Source: Chryseobacterium sp. Leaf394
Lineage (GTDB): Bacteria > Bacteroidota > Bacteroidia > Flavobacteriales > Weeksellaceae
DNA: 33,800 bases
NCBI RefSeq assembly: GCF_001424105.1
Contig: NZ_LMQH01000010.1
Coordinates: 1 to 33,800 of the forward strand
Direction: 5' to 3'
The notes beneath the pieces are model-generated. The model saw only the letters and a program-made list of their open reading frames with translations. It did not search any database and was not told the origin of the DNA. The position numbers were made by a program, and so were the translations under genes. Each line of letters starts with the position of its first letter. The stretch's first letter is position 1. Shown here piece after piece: positions 1-8,718 of the stretch.

Positions 1-47
1 TCAAATCCTGGTTTGGGTTTCCCCATTGGTCGCATATCTAATCCCAT
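1..47 (-). CDS. N-terminal fragment of an uncharacterised protein, cut by the window edge
   Basis: A minus-strand reading frame begins at an ATG at 47-45 and runs off the left edge. It encodes MGLDMRPMGKPKPGF and then D or E. An in-frame TGA lies about 14 codons upstream, so this is the first possible ATG. The start resembles the N-terminus of a family of unnamed Bacteroidota proteins that open with MG-LD followed by GKPK-GFE, but this is recalled resemblance over 15 residues only. The plus strand is also open here (codons 1-57), so coding strand is not certain. Confidence 0.4.
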   Translation of the reverse strand, partial: MGLDMRPMGKPKPGF

Positions 48-120
48 ATACTGTTTAAGTGTTTGTTGTCGGTCTAAAATTGCCTGTAACTTTCATCTTC
101 ACGCATTGCGCAAAGCCGCT

Positions 121-143
121 GGATTGACGCATTGCGTCAATCC
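121..143. repeat. Near-perfect palindrome (REP-like)
   Basis: Two 11-base arms (GGATTGACGCA at 121-131 and its complement at 133-143) surround one central base. The core ACGCATTGCG at 127-136 also occurs at 101-110, 26 bases upstream. It is GC-richer than its surroundings. It could be a repetitive extragenic palindrome, a hairpin end of a small mobile element, or a regulator site; copy number in the genome would decide. Confidence 0.6.
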
Positions 144-374
144 AAACTATAATGCATTAAAAATAAGTAAATAATCAGCAGCAGCAAATTTCAATTAATA
201 AAAAGAGTAAAATTTCCCCACTTAAGTGATTTTAAGAATTATAGCCATTACGGGTGCTCAAATTTTTTTCTTTAATTAAAATTTTTCCTCAACCTCAGTA
301 AAAATTTTTTACATTTGATTTATTGGTGTCAGCAAAAATCCTTACACATTAATACAAACCATATGAAAAAGCAT

Positions 375-408
375 AAAAAAATCAGAGCCTCAAAACTCTG
401 ATTTTTTT
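375..408. terminator. Bidirectional rho-independent terminator
   Basis: The stem TCAGAG (382-387) pairs with CTCTGA (396-401) and is extended by seven A on the left and seven T on the right, with an 8-base loop. On the minus strand it lies about 80-115 bases past the stop of the PNGase F-like gene and is its likely terminator. Confidence 0.75.
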
Positions 409-489
409 GTTTTGTTTTGTCGGAACATAGCATAAACATCAATCGCCTCCTCAGCCAGCACCCAGCGACTGACATCCATCATCACGCAT

Positions 490-1818
490 TTACTTCCTGA
501 TCACCTTATGCTTAAACTGCGTTCCTCCTTCTAAAGAAATATCCAGCAAGTATGTTCCTGAAGAATAGGATGTAAGATCGACTTTGGAATCTCCTGTTTC
601 ATTCAGTTTTCTTCCGTCTAAAGAATAGATGGAAATATTTTTCACTTTCTTTTCAGATTTAATGTTCACATAATCGGCCGTTGGATTGGGATAGATTGAA
701 ACATCCACTGTAGAAACTTCTTTTACAGATAATATCTGATTGGTACTTTGCATATAAATTGAAAGCACAATTCTGCCGTCCTGTCCGTAGAAAACAGCGG
801 TGGGAACTTCATATTTCAAAGTATGACTTCCCGCAGAAAGGGTAGGAGTGGTAAAACTTCTGATCGGCACAGCATCTCCCGGGCACCAGTTGTTCCAGCT
901 TGTCCACCAGGCTGTGGACTGTACGCTTGTTCCATAGATGCCATTCCCCTGCGTGTTGTACTGTCTGTAAGGTTCGCATGATTTACCGCCCGGAGTGAAG
1001 GTGAGCACCTGTGCGTTATCAAGTGAAACAAAATTCTGTCTTCTGATATATTCTTCTCCATTATTGCCGGCACCGTGAGGCGAAGTGATAATGAAAAACT
1101 TAGCATTATTAGTAGCTTGGTTGAGGTTAAAATTAACCAGTCTTACCGTTTGCCCTGGCTGGTCTGTATTGTTGTAATTGTTGAGTTCATTAGAATCCAG
1201 CAGAGGAAGAATATTGTTGTAGGTATTTATGGTGGAAGGATTGTTGGATGTCACGAAGTTGAGCGTTCCTGCGAACACGTCGTTCCTGTTGGCACACCCG
1301 GCAACCTGAGTATTGGCAGCGTATGGAACACCAAAAACGTCGAGTTCCACATAAATATCATAGGCAGCTCTCAAATTAAGATCGCTGAAAACAGTATAGA
1401 GATTATCGACTTCGTAAGTGTACGGAACGGAAGTCGGGGAAATGTTTTTGTTCATAAAGGGAGTGATGTATCTCCCGATTTCAAAACGTTTTACTCCCGT
1501 ATCGCTCAGGGTATAGGTAGCCTGATTTTTCGGGACGAAAGCAATATGAACGCCCCCGATTCTGTCGTAATTATCGCAGAGTGCACCGATGCTTACGTTC
1601 ATCTGAATTTTATTCTGGAAAGTATTCAGTTCTGTATCTGAAAGTTTTCGGGCGTATCTGTAATTGGCAAGACGGATGGTATTGGCAGGAACCGCGTTGG
1701 AAACATTTGCAGCGTAACCATCATAAAAAACAATAGATGAGAAGACATTGATTGTGGTTTGAGCATGGGTTTGAGAAATTCCGGCGAAGGCCAGAAAAGC
1801 GAGTAGAAGTTTTTTCAT
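490..1818 (-). CDS. Secreted PNGase F-like peptide-N-glycosidase with T9SS type A sorting domain
   Basis: This 442-residue protein probably removes N-linked glycans from glycoproteins outside the cell. It has a signal peptide (1-20, ending THAQ), two PNGase F-type beta domains (about 25-190 and 195-360), and a C-terminal T9SS sorting domain (about 370-442: VSIYPNPT, GTYLL, final basic KVIRK). Against remembered Elizabethkingia PNGase F, the segment CDNYDR (81-86) matches CDEWDR, which carries catalytic Asp60; IGRYITPF (115-122) matches IGRFITPY; YVELD (156-160) carries the Glu118 equivalent; NGEEYIRR (253-260) carries the Glu206 equivalent; and NNWCPGDAVPIR (309-320) matches a conserved loop. 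All three catalytic acids therefore appear present, although the Glu206 match could be E255 or E256. Overall identity is low, so the exact substrate is inferred. The gene stands alone with its own promoter and terminator. Confidence 0.8.
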   Translation of the reverse strand: MKKLLLAFLAFAGISQTHAQTTINVFSSIVFYDGYAANVSNAVPANTIRLANYRYARKLSDTELNTFQNKIQMNVSIGALCDNYDRIGGVHIAFVPKNQATYTLSDTGVKRFEIGRYITPFMNKNISPTSVPYTYEVDNLYTVFSDLNLRAAYDIYVELDVFGVPYAANTQVAGCANRNDVFAGTLNFVTSNNPSTINTYNNILPLLDSNELNNYNNTDQPGQTVRLVNFNLNQATNNAKFFIITSPHGAGNNGEEYIRRQNFVSLDNAQVLTFTPGGKSCEPYRQYNTQGNGIYGTSVQSTAWWTSWNNWCPGDAVPIRSFTTPTLSAGSHTLKYEVPTAVFYGQDGRIVLSIYMQSTNQILSVKEVSTVDVSIYPNPTADYVNIKSEKKVKNISIYSLDGRKLNETGDSKVDLTSYSSGTYLLDISLEGGTQFKHKVIRK

Positions 1819-1844
1819 TAATTATCAGATTTTTGATTTGAAAT

Positions 1845-1852
1845 CAAAACTA
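1845..1852 (-). promoter_or_regulatory. -7 box of the PNGase F-like gene
   Basis: Reading minus, TAGTTTTG matches the Bacteroidota consensus TAnnTTTG exactly and ends 26 bases before the start codon. No clear TTG -33 element is visible upstream. Confidence 0.45.
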
Positions 1853-2001
1853 CGATTTTAAATGAAATAATTGTTACATTAAGTATTGAATGAGTATTAA
1901 AATAGCAATATATTTTCAAAAATATTTTATAATTAATAATCATATAGTTTGAACCTAAGTTTGAATTATATTTAAATAAAACTTTAACCAACTGTAAAGC
2001 A

Positions 2002-2030
2002 AAAAAAATCAGAGCCTGTAGACCCTGATT
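2002..2030 (-). terminator. Rho-independent terminator after psd
   Basis: On the minus strand AATCAG pairs with CTGATT (2025-2030 with 2007-2012), extended inward by a G-T wobble and GTCT/AGGC, and followed by eight T. It ends the LUD-cdsA-psd transcript. Its 16 bases at 2002-2017 are identical to 375-390. Confidence 0.75.
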
Positions 2031-2080
2031 CTATTTATATAAATTGAATAATTTATCAATCATCAATTATCATTTATTCC

Positions 2081-2734
2081 CTAATCTCTCATCTTCGCAA
2101 TCACATCAATTCCTCCTTTCGTTTTGTCACCGATTTTGCAGATGATTTCAGTGTCTAAAGGAAGGAAAATATCCATTCTTGAACCGAATTTAATGAAACC
2201 AAATTCATGACCAGCTTTTGCGGAATCGCCTTCGTTACAGTAGAAAACAATTCTTCTCGCAACATATCCTGCAATCTGTCTGAAAACCACTTTATGTTTT
2301 GTTAAACTTTCCACGGCAACGGTTGTTCTTTCGTTTTCCGTTGAAGACTTTTCGTGCCATGCAACAAGATATTTCCCCGGATGGTATTTCTTATAAATTA
2401 CATTTCCTGAAACCGGGAAACGGCAGATGTGTACATTCAGAGGTGACATAAATATAGAAATCTGAATGGAAGCTTCTTTGATAAACTCTGTTTCTACCAC
2501 TTCTTTGATCATTACCACTTTGCCGTCCACAGGGGCGATCACATTTTCTACATGATCCTGAATATCACGGTTTGGAACTCTGAAAAACCAAAATACCAGT
2601 CCGTAAATAATCAGAAGAGGTACGATGATCATCAAAGACCACATTTCAAGAAAGTATATCGAAACACTCGCCACAGCAATAAATAAGATACTGGCTACTG
2701 CGATTGTGCCTTTGGATTCCTTATGTAATTTCAT
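2081..2734 (-). CDS. psd: Phosphatidylserine decarboxylase family protein
   Basis: The enzyme decarboxylates phosphatidylserine to phosphatidylethanolamine, the last step of the pathway that begins with CdsA's product CDP-diacylglycerol. It has 217 residues, the short type of the family. Two adjacent hydrophobic segments (about 10-28 and 32-51) anchor it in the inner membrane. Family landmarks are APVDGKV (67-73), MSPLNVHICR (96-105) and the self-cleavage site FGS (183-185), where Ser185 becomes the pyruvoyl cofactor; FGS replaces the LGST of the long E. coli type. The gene lies 56 bases after cdsA in the same direction, consistent with one operon, and a terminator follows it. Confidence 0.93.
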   Translation of the reverse strand: MKLHKESKGTIAVASILFIAVASVSIYFLEMWSLMIIVPLLIIYGLVFWFFRVPNRDIQDHVENVIAPVDGKVVMIKEVVETEFIKEASIQISIFMSPLNVHICRFPVSGNVIYKKYHPGKYLVAWHEKSSTENERTTVAVESLTKHKVVFRQIAGYVARRIVFYCNEGDSAKAGHEFGFIKFGSRMDIFLPLDTEIICKIGDKTKGGIDVIAKMRD

Positions 2735-2790
2735 ATTCAGATTTTTAAAAAATCGCCAGGCGTTGTAAGCTCAGTGGCGAAGGTTTAGTT

Positions 2791-3663
2791 TTAAATAAAT
2801 TTTTCAATAATAAAGTACAAATATACAACAGGCGCGCAGATTAAAAAACTGTCGAGTCTGTCTAATACTCCTCCATGACCGGGGATGATATTTCCGCTGT
2901 CTTTCACGCCGAATGTTCTTTTAAGCTGGCTTTCAACCAAATCCCCGAGCGGAGCAAAAAGAGCCACCAGAAAACCGACAACCATCCAGTTTCCTCTCAA
3001 TTCCGGCTGATACTGCTCAACGAAATAGGAGAGTATCAAAGTTAAAACCACTCCTCCGATGTATCCTTCCCATGTTTTCTTTGGTGATATTTTGGGAGCC
3101 ATTTTATGTTTTCCGAAAAGCCTTCCTGCGATGTATGCAAAGGTATCACTGCTCCAGATGAGGATAAAGAGAAAGATCACTTCCAGCGAAAAAGTCTGCT
3201 CGTAAACAGAATATTTGGGAAGTCCGAGTGCAAGGGAAAATGGTAACGCAACGTAGATAACGGTAAAGATCAGTTTCCCGCTGTCAATATACAGTTCGGT
3301 TGCAAATTTAAACAGGGTTAAGGCTGCAATTCCTACTGCTGCAACAGCAAGAATATCCTGAATACGGAAATCGAAATAAAAGCCGTGCTGAAAATATCTT
3401 TTAGAAAAGATATAATAGATAACAGCGACTACAGGAAAGACAATCCACTTTTCGTAGCCGTTTCCAAATTTCATGATTTTAATGCATTCCCAGGTTCCGA
3501 CAGTTAAAAGTAAAGTAATTAAACCGTAGTACAGATAATGTTGCTTTACAAGTTCAGGAGAAATGCTGTTGATGAGCTGTGCACCGAAAGGCGTGGTACA
3601 CAAAATAATGATTGCGATATAAATAATACCCGAGAGGGTTCTCTGAATAAGGTTTTTGTCCAA
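2791..3663 (-). CDS. cdsA: Phosphatidate cytidylyltransferase
   Basis: CdsA makes CDP-diacylglycerol from phosphatidate and CTP at the inner membrane, feeding all phospholipid synthesis. The 290-residue protein is a string of about eight hydrophobic segments. The C-terminal CdsA signature is intact: SPKKTWEGYIGG near 192-203, then GDLVESQLKRTFGVKDSG and PGHGGVLDRLDS near 240-272, holding the metal- and CTP-binding Asp and Lys residues. The length is typical. It begins 24 bases after the LUD gene and is followed by psd, so the two steps of phosphatidylethanolamine synthesis are adjacent. Confidence 0.95.
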   Translation of the reverse strand: MDKNLIQRTLSGIIYIAIIILCTTPFGAQLINSISPELVKQHYLYYGLITLLLTVGTWECIKIMKFGNGYEKWIVFPVVAVIYYIFSKRYFQHGFYFDFRIQDILAVAAVGIAALTLFKFATELYIDSGKLIFTVIYVALPFSLALGLPKYSVYEQTFSLEVIFLFILIWSSDTFAYIAGRLFGKHKMAPKISPKKTWEGYIGGVVLTLILSYFVEQYQPELRGNWMVVGFLVALFAPLGDLVESQLKRTFGVKDSGNIIPGHGGVLDRLDSFLICAPVVYLYFIIEKFI

Positions 3664-3687
3664 AATTTTCTGAGTTTACAGTTCTGC

Positions 3688-4266
3688 TTAGTCTTCCAGA
3701 AGAAGCAGGAAAAGTTTATTGTTTGGAGCGGTTGCATCCAGTTTATTCTGACCGCCGCTGATGGAGGTGAGGTTTTTTATGTTTCCGTTTCTTTTGATTT
3801 TTCCCATGGCGTCATTCAGATTGCTCACGATCTGTGATACATTGGCCATGATGATGATTTTCTCCGGAAGTTTGGAAGAATGATAATGAAGGATGTTGTT
3901 TGCAGAAAGCATGATTCTGCCATCGAAAGCAATCAGGTATTCGCAGGTAATAAAAGCGGCATCGTTGGCATGCTGTAATTCCGGAGTAAAGTTGGTCTTT
4001 ACTACATTGAGGAAATTTTGAAGGTCTTTGTCACAACAGAAAATATTGTTGACTCCCTCAATCTTCACAATCTGATTAAGAGTCTGTAATGCTTCGGCTT
4101 CGTCTGCGCAATAATTGAAAAATCCACCCGAGTGAGTGAAAAGCTGTGCAAACTTGTAATCGAGATCTGCGTTTTTCAGCGAATCTCCAAGTTTTTCCAA
4201 ACTCTGCTTTTCATCATTTTCAGGCTGATTGGTAAGTTTGCTTACAATTTTCTTGAATAAACTCAA
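3688..4266 (-). CDS. LUD domain protein (LutC/YkgG-like)
   Basis: This 192-residue soluble protein resembles the LUD (lactate utilisation) domain of LutC/YkgG: a Rossmann-like core with the late motif ISGGQNKLDATAPNNKLFLLLLED, of which only the general pattern (S-x-x-x-x-LDATAP) is diagnostic. It lacks the iron-sulfur part of LutB, and no lutA or lutB is nearby. It is the first gene of the group LUD-cdsA-psd, downstream of ftsH. I recall this gene order as common in Flavobacteriia, which suggests a housekeeping role, but its function there is unknown. A -7 box lies 28 bases upstream. Confidence 0.75.
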   Translation of the reverse strand: MSLFKKIVSKLTNQPENDEKQSLEKLGDSLKNADLDYKFAQLFTHSGGFFNYCADEAEALQTLNQIVKIEGVNNIFCCDKDLQNFLNVVKTNFTPELQHANDAAFITCEYLIAFDGRIMLSANNILHYHSSKLPEKIIIMANVSQIVSNLNDAMGKIKRNGNIKNLTSISGGQNKLDATAPNNKLFLLLLED

Positions 4267-4293
4267 CTTAATTTATTTTTAGTCAACTTAGTA

Positions 4294-4301
4294 CAAAAGT
4301 A
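4294..4301 (-). promoter_or_regulatory. -7 box of the LUD-cdsA-psd operon
   Basis: Reading minus, TACTTTTG is an exact TAnnTTTG match. The predicted leader is about 20 bases. It follows the ftsH terminator, which supports a fresh transcription start here. Confidence 0.5.
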
Positions 4302-4344
4302 AAAAATTAATATAGAACTAATGAGAAATATACGCATAAATGTT

Positions 4345-4377
4345 AAAAAACCCAGCAGTTTTGAACTGCCGGGTTTT
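4345..4377 (-). terminator. Rho-independent terminator after ftsH
   Basis: A strong hairpin pairs AAAACCC with GGGTTTT and GCAGTT with AACTGC around a 3-base loop, with one A/C mismatch. On the minus strand it is followed by six T. It lies 24 bases past the ftsH stop. Confidence 0.85.
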
Positions 4378-4400
4378 CATAAAATTTATTTAAAAGAATC

Positions 4401-6413
<2,013 letters not shown>

Positions 6414-6430
6414 TTATTGCTTTTAAAAAT

Positions 6431-6799
6431 TTAGATTGCGTTTTCAACTCTGGTAATCACAGCGTCTCCCCAAAGTTCTTCGATATCGTAATATTCACGG
6501 GTTTCTTTCTGGAAAATATGTACTACTACGCTTACGTAGTCCACCAAAACCCACATTGCGTTTTCTGTACCTTCCACGTGCCAAGGTCTGTCTTGGAGGT
6601 CGTTACGAACTTTTTTCTCGATTGATCCTGCTAAAGCCGATACCTGAGTGTTGGAATTTCCGCTGCATATAATAAAAGTTTCCGCTACCGAATTCTCGAT
6701 TTTTGTGAGGTCAAAGATCATTACATCTTCTCCTTTCACATCCTGAATAGCTTCTACTATTTTATCTATTAATTGTTGTTTTTCTGTCGTGTTGCTCAT
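6431..6799 (-). CDS. rsfS: Ribosome silencing factor RsfS
   Basis: RsfS binds ribosomal protein L14 and blocks subunit joining when nutrients are short. The 122-residue protein has the expected length and the family blocks DVKGEDVMIFDLTKI, FIICSGNSNTQVSALA, WHVEGTENAMWVLVDY and VVHIFQKETREYYDIEELWGDA. It is the first gene of the rsfS-ftsH unit, with a good -7 box 19 bases upstream, and is divergent from birA across 87 bases. Confidence 0.95.
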   Translation of the reverse strand: MSNTTEKQQLIDKIVEAIQDVKGEDVMIFDLTKIENSVAETFIICSGNSNTQVSALAGSIEKKVRNDLQDRPWHVEGTENAMWVLVDYVSVVVHIFQKETREYYDIEELWGDAVITRVENAI

Positions 6800-6818
6800 T
6801 AAAAAATACTATAATCTG

Positions 6819-6826
6819 CAAATTTA
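6819..6826 (-). promoter_or_regulatory. -7 box of rsfS-ftsH
   Basis: Reading minus, TAAATTTG matches TAnnTTTG exactly, leaving a leader of roughly 13 bases. On the opposite strand the same gap holds two direct copies of TACTTTAG (6839-6846 and 6850-6857), each one base off the -7 consensus, which may serve birA. Confidence 0.5.
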
Positions 6827-6886
6827 TTGTTTTTCTTTTACTTTAGACTTACTTTAGCCGTCCAATTAGTCATAAATTTTTCTTAA

Positions 6887-7600
6887 ATGGACGACCTCAT
6901 TTATCTCGATCATTGCTCTTCTACTAATGACGAAGTAGCTTCGTTTTTACTTTATCCTGATTCAAATTTTATTGCCGTGCACACTTTTAATCAAACGAAA
7001 GGTCGCGGGCAGTATGGAAATCTCTGGGAATCGGTGGCCGGAAAAAATCTGGCTTACAGTCTTGCAGTTGATTGTGAGTCTGTGAAAGTCTCTCATTTTT
7101 TATTCAATTATTATACCGCAGTTCTGGTTCGGGAGTTTATTGCCAAACTGACTGATCAGGCAGTGAAAATAAAGTGGCCGAACGATATCATCCTTCACAA
7201 CAAAAAAGTTTCCGGTATTCTTCTGGAAAAAAAGAAAATTAATGAAAATCAATATTTTATAATCGGGATCGGGATCAATGTTTTGCAGGAGAAATTTGAT
7301 GAGATTTCCAATGCAGGTTCACTTCTGACGCAAACCACGGTTCAGTTTGAGCTTAAGAAATTTGCTGAGGATTTCCATGTTTTTATAACTCAAAATCTGA
7401 GATCTATTCCTTCTGAGGTTGAAATTTTAAAAAGATTTAATGAAAATCTTTTTAAAAAAGATGAAATTTCAGTTTTTGAAAAAGATGGATTCAGACAAAA
7501 TGGCATCATCCGTTCTGCCGATGAAAATGGTGAGATTCATATTGAATTTGAAGAAGGAATGAAGACTTTTTATCACAAAGAAATAAAACTTCTTTACTGA
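6887..7600 (+). CDS. birA: Biotin--[acetyl-CoA-carboxylase] ligase
   Basis: The enzyme activates biotin with ATP and attaches it to the biotin carboxyl carrier protein. The 237-residue catalytic domain has the biotin/ATP loop KGRGQYGNLWES (about 41-52, the GRGRxG-type motif), the KWPNDI block (about 101-106), VSGILLE (about 112-118) and IGIGINV (about 130-136). There is no N-terminal helix-turn-helix, so unlike E. coli BirA it should not act as a repressor. The reading frame overlaps the end of the convergent permease gene by 7 bases. Confidence 0.95.
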   Translation: MDDLIYLDHCSSTNDEVASFLLYPDSNFIAVHTFNQTKGRGQYGNLWESVAGKNLAYSLAVDCESVKVSHFLFNYYTAVLVREFIAKLTDQAVKIKWPNDIILHNKKVSGILLEKKKINENQYFIIGIGINVLQEKFDEISNAGSLLTQTTVQFELKKFAEDFHVFITQNLRSIPSEVEILKRFNENLFKKDEISVFEKDGFRQNGIIRSADENGEIHIEFEEGMKTFYHKEIKLLY

Positions 7601-8709
7601 TTTGCGCGTTTTAAATACAGATAAAGGGTCACCGGGAAAAAAGCAATATTAGGCAGCCACATCGCCAGTGCCGGAGAAATGGCTTTGTTTTCTGAAACGA
7701 CCTTTAAGGCCTCAAATGAAAATACAAAAACGAATGCCAGAGAAATCCCGATAGCAAGGTTGATTCCCAAACCACCTCTTTTCTTTTGTGAAGCTAAGGA
7801 CAACGCTAAAAACGTAAGCAGAACAATAGCCACCGGCATCGAAGTCCTTTGATGAAGCTCGTTTAAATGGGAATTTAAGTTGCTGTTTCCTTTTTGCTTT
7901 TCACGGTTGATGAAATCTAAAAGTTCCGGCGTAGGTTTATTTTGTCCCAAAAGCTGATTCGGGAAAAGTTCTTCGGGAGCCTGCCCATAATTTTTTCTTA
8001 TTTCATAGCCATTGGCGAGTTTCTGAGTGTCGTTTTTGTGGATGGTTTTCTCCATGTAATTGTTCAGTACAAACTGTTTCTTTTTGACGTCCCAAAGCAC
8101 GTCGTTGGATTTCAGTTCATAAAGAAGTTTCCTGTTTTTATCGAATTTTTGATAGGCAAAGCCATAGCCGCGGTTGTCTTTCTTATTCCAGGAATTCACG
8201 AAAATATATTCGGTTTGACTCAACTGCGCTGAAACCGGAGCTGTACCCAGGATTTTATCTTTTTTTGCGGCATTATAGGTGTATGCTTCCAGCTCATTTT
8301 TCTTCATATTGGCCCAAGGTAAAACGAGATGATTTACCGTAAGCGATATAAGTGCAATGAATAAAGAGGTGAGAAGATAAGGCTTTGCAAACCTGTGGAA
8401 ACTTGCTCCACTGCTGATGATGGCAACAATTTCTGTGTTGTTGGCCATCCTTGAAGTAAAATAAATTACTGAGATAAAAACGAGGATTGCAAGGAATGTC
8501 ACCACAAGATTGATGATCCAGAACGGGTAAAAATGAATCAGAAAATAGGTGAGATTCAGTTTCGGATCAATTGCCGTCGCGTTTTCAATTCTTGGAATTT
8601 TTTGCTGAACATCAATTACCAAAACAACTATAGACAGCAAAATAAGCATGAAACTGAATGTCCCAAGGTATTTTCTGACGATATATCTGTCTACAATTTT
8701 CAGCATCAA
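7594..8709 (-). CDS. LptF/LptG family permease (lipopolysaccharide export)
   Basis: Proteins of this family form the membrane part of the LptB2FG transporter that extracts lipopolysaccharide from the inner membrane. The 371 residues show the family layout: two N-terminal membrane segments (about 14-36 and 57-84), a conserved cytoplasmic loop with NTEIVAIISSGASFHRFAKP (about 91-110), a third segment, a periplasmic beta-jellyroll (about 130-280) and three C-terminal segments. The start MLKIVDRYI resembles LptG more than LptF, but no partner gene is present, so the paralogue is not settled. The first two codons are both Met (MMLK). It follows tgt by 9 bases. Confidence 0.88.
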   Translation of the reverse strand: MMLKIVDRYIVRKYLGTFSFMLILLSIVVLVIDVQQKIPRIENATAIDPKLNLTYFLIHFYPFWIINLVVTFLAILVFISVIYFTSRMANNTEIVAIISSGASFHRFAKPYLLTSLFIALISLTVNHLVLPWANMKKNELEAYTYNAAKKDKILGTAPVSAQLSQTEYIFVNSWNKKDNRGYGFAYQKFDKNRKLLYELKSNDVLWDVKKKQFVLNNYMEKTIHKNDTQKLANGYEIRKNYGQAPEELFPNQLLGQNKPTPELLDFINREKQKGNSNLNSHLNELHQRTSMPVAIVLLTFLALSLASQKKRGGLGINLAIGISLAFVFVFSFEALKVVSENKAISPALAMWLPNIAFFPVTLYLYLKRANQ

Positions 8710-8718
8710 TTATAATTT

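Larger units (their letters stand above)
48..489. other. Intergenic region with palindrome and terminator
   Basis: This gap of about 440 bases contains a long palindrome at 121-143, a nearby repeat of its core at 101-110, a -7-like box TACATTTG at 311-318 on the plus strand, and a bidirectional hairpin terminator at 375-408. I see no convincing gene. The AT-rich stretch 150-360 has no other recognisable structure. Confidence 0.6.

Noticed and set aside
1..40. tRNA 3' end, because the window opens with TCAAATCC, which looks like a T-loop
   Set aside because: The bases after it do not complete a T stem and acceptor stem with CCA at the right distance, and the 5' part is outside the window.
1..174. 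57-codon open frame on the plus strand from the window edge to a TAA at 172-174
   Set aside because: It runs through the palindrome at 121-143, lacks a start in the window, and its translation looks like a chance frame; the minus-strand start at 47 is a better candidate.
363..401. 12-codon mini-gene beginning MKKHKKIRASKL
   Set aside because: It is made almost entirely of the terminator hairpin and its A-run; a chance frame is more likely.
1075..1641. 188-codon open frame opposite the PNGase F-like gene
   Set aside because: It is the shadow of a well-supported secreted enzyme and shows no domain, promoter or neighbour of its own.
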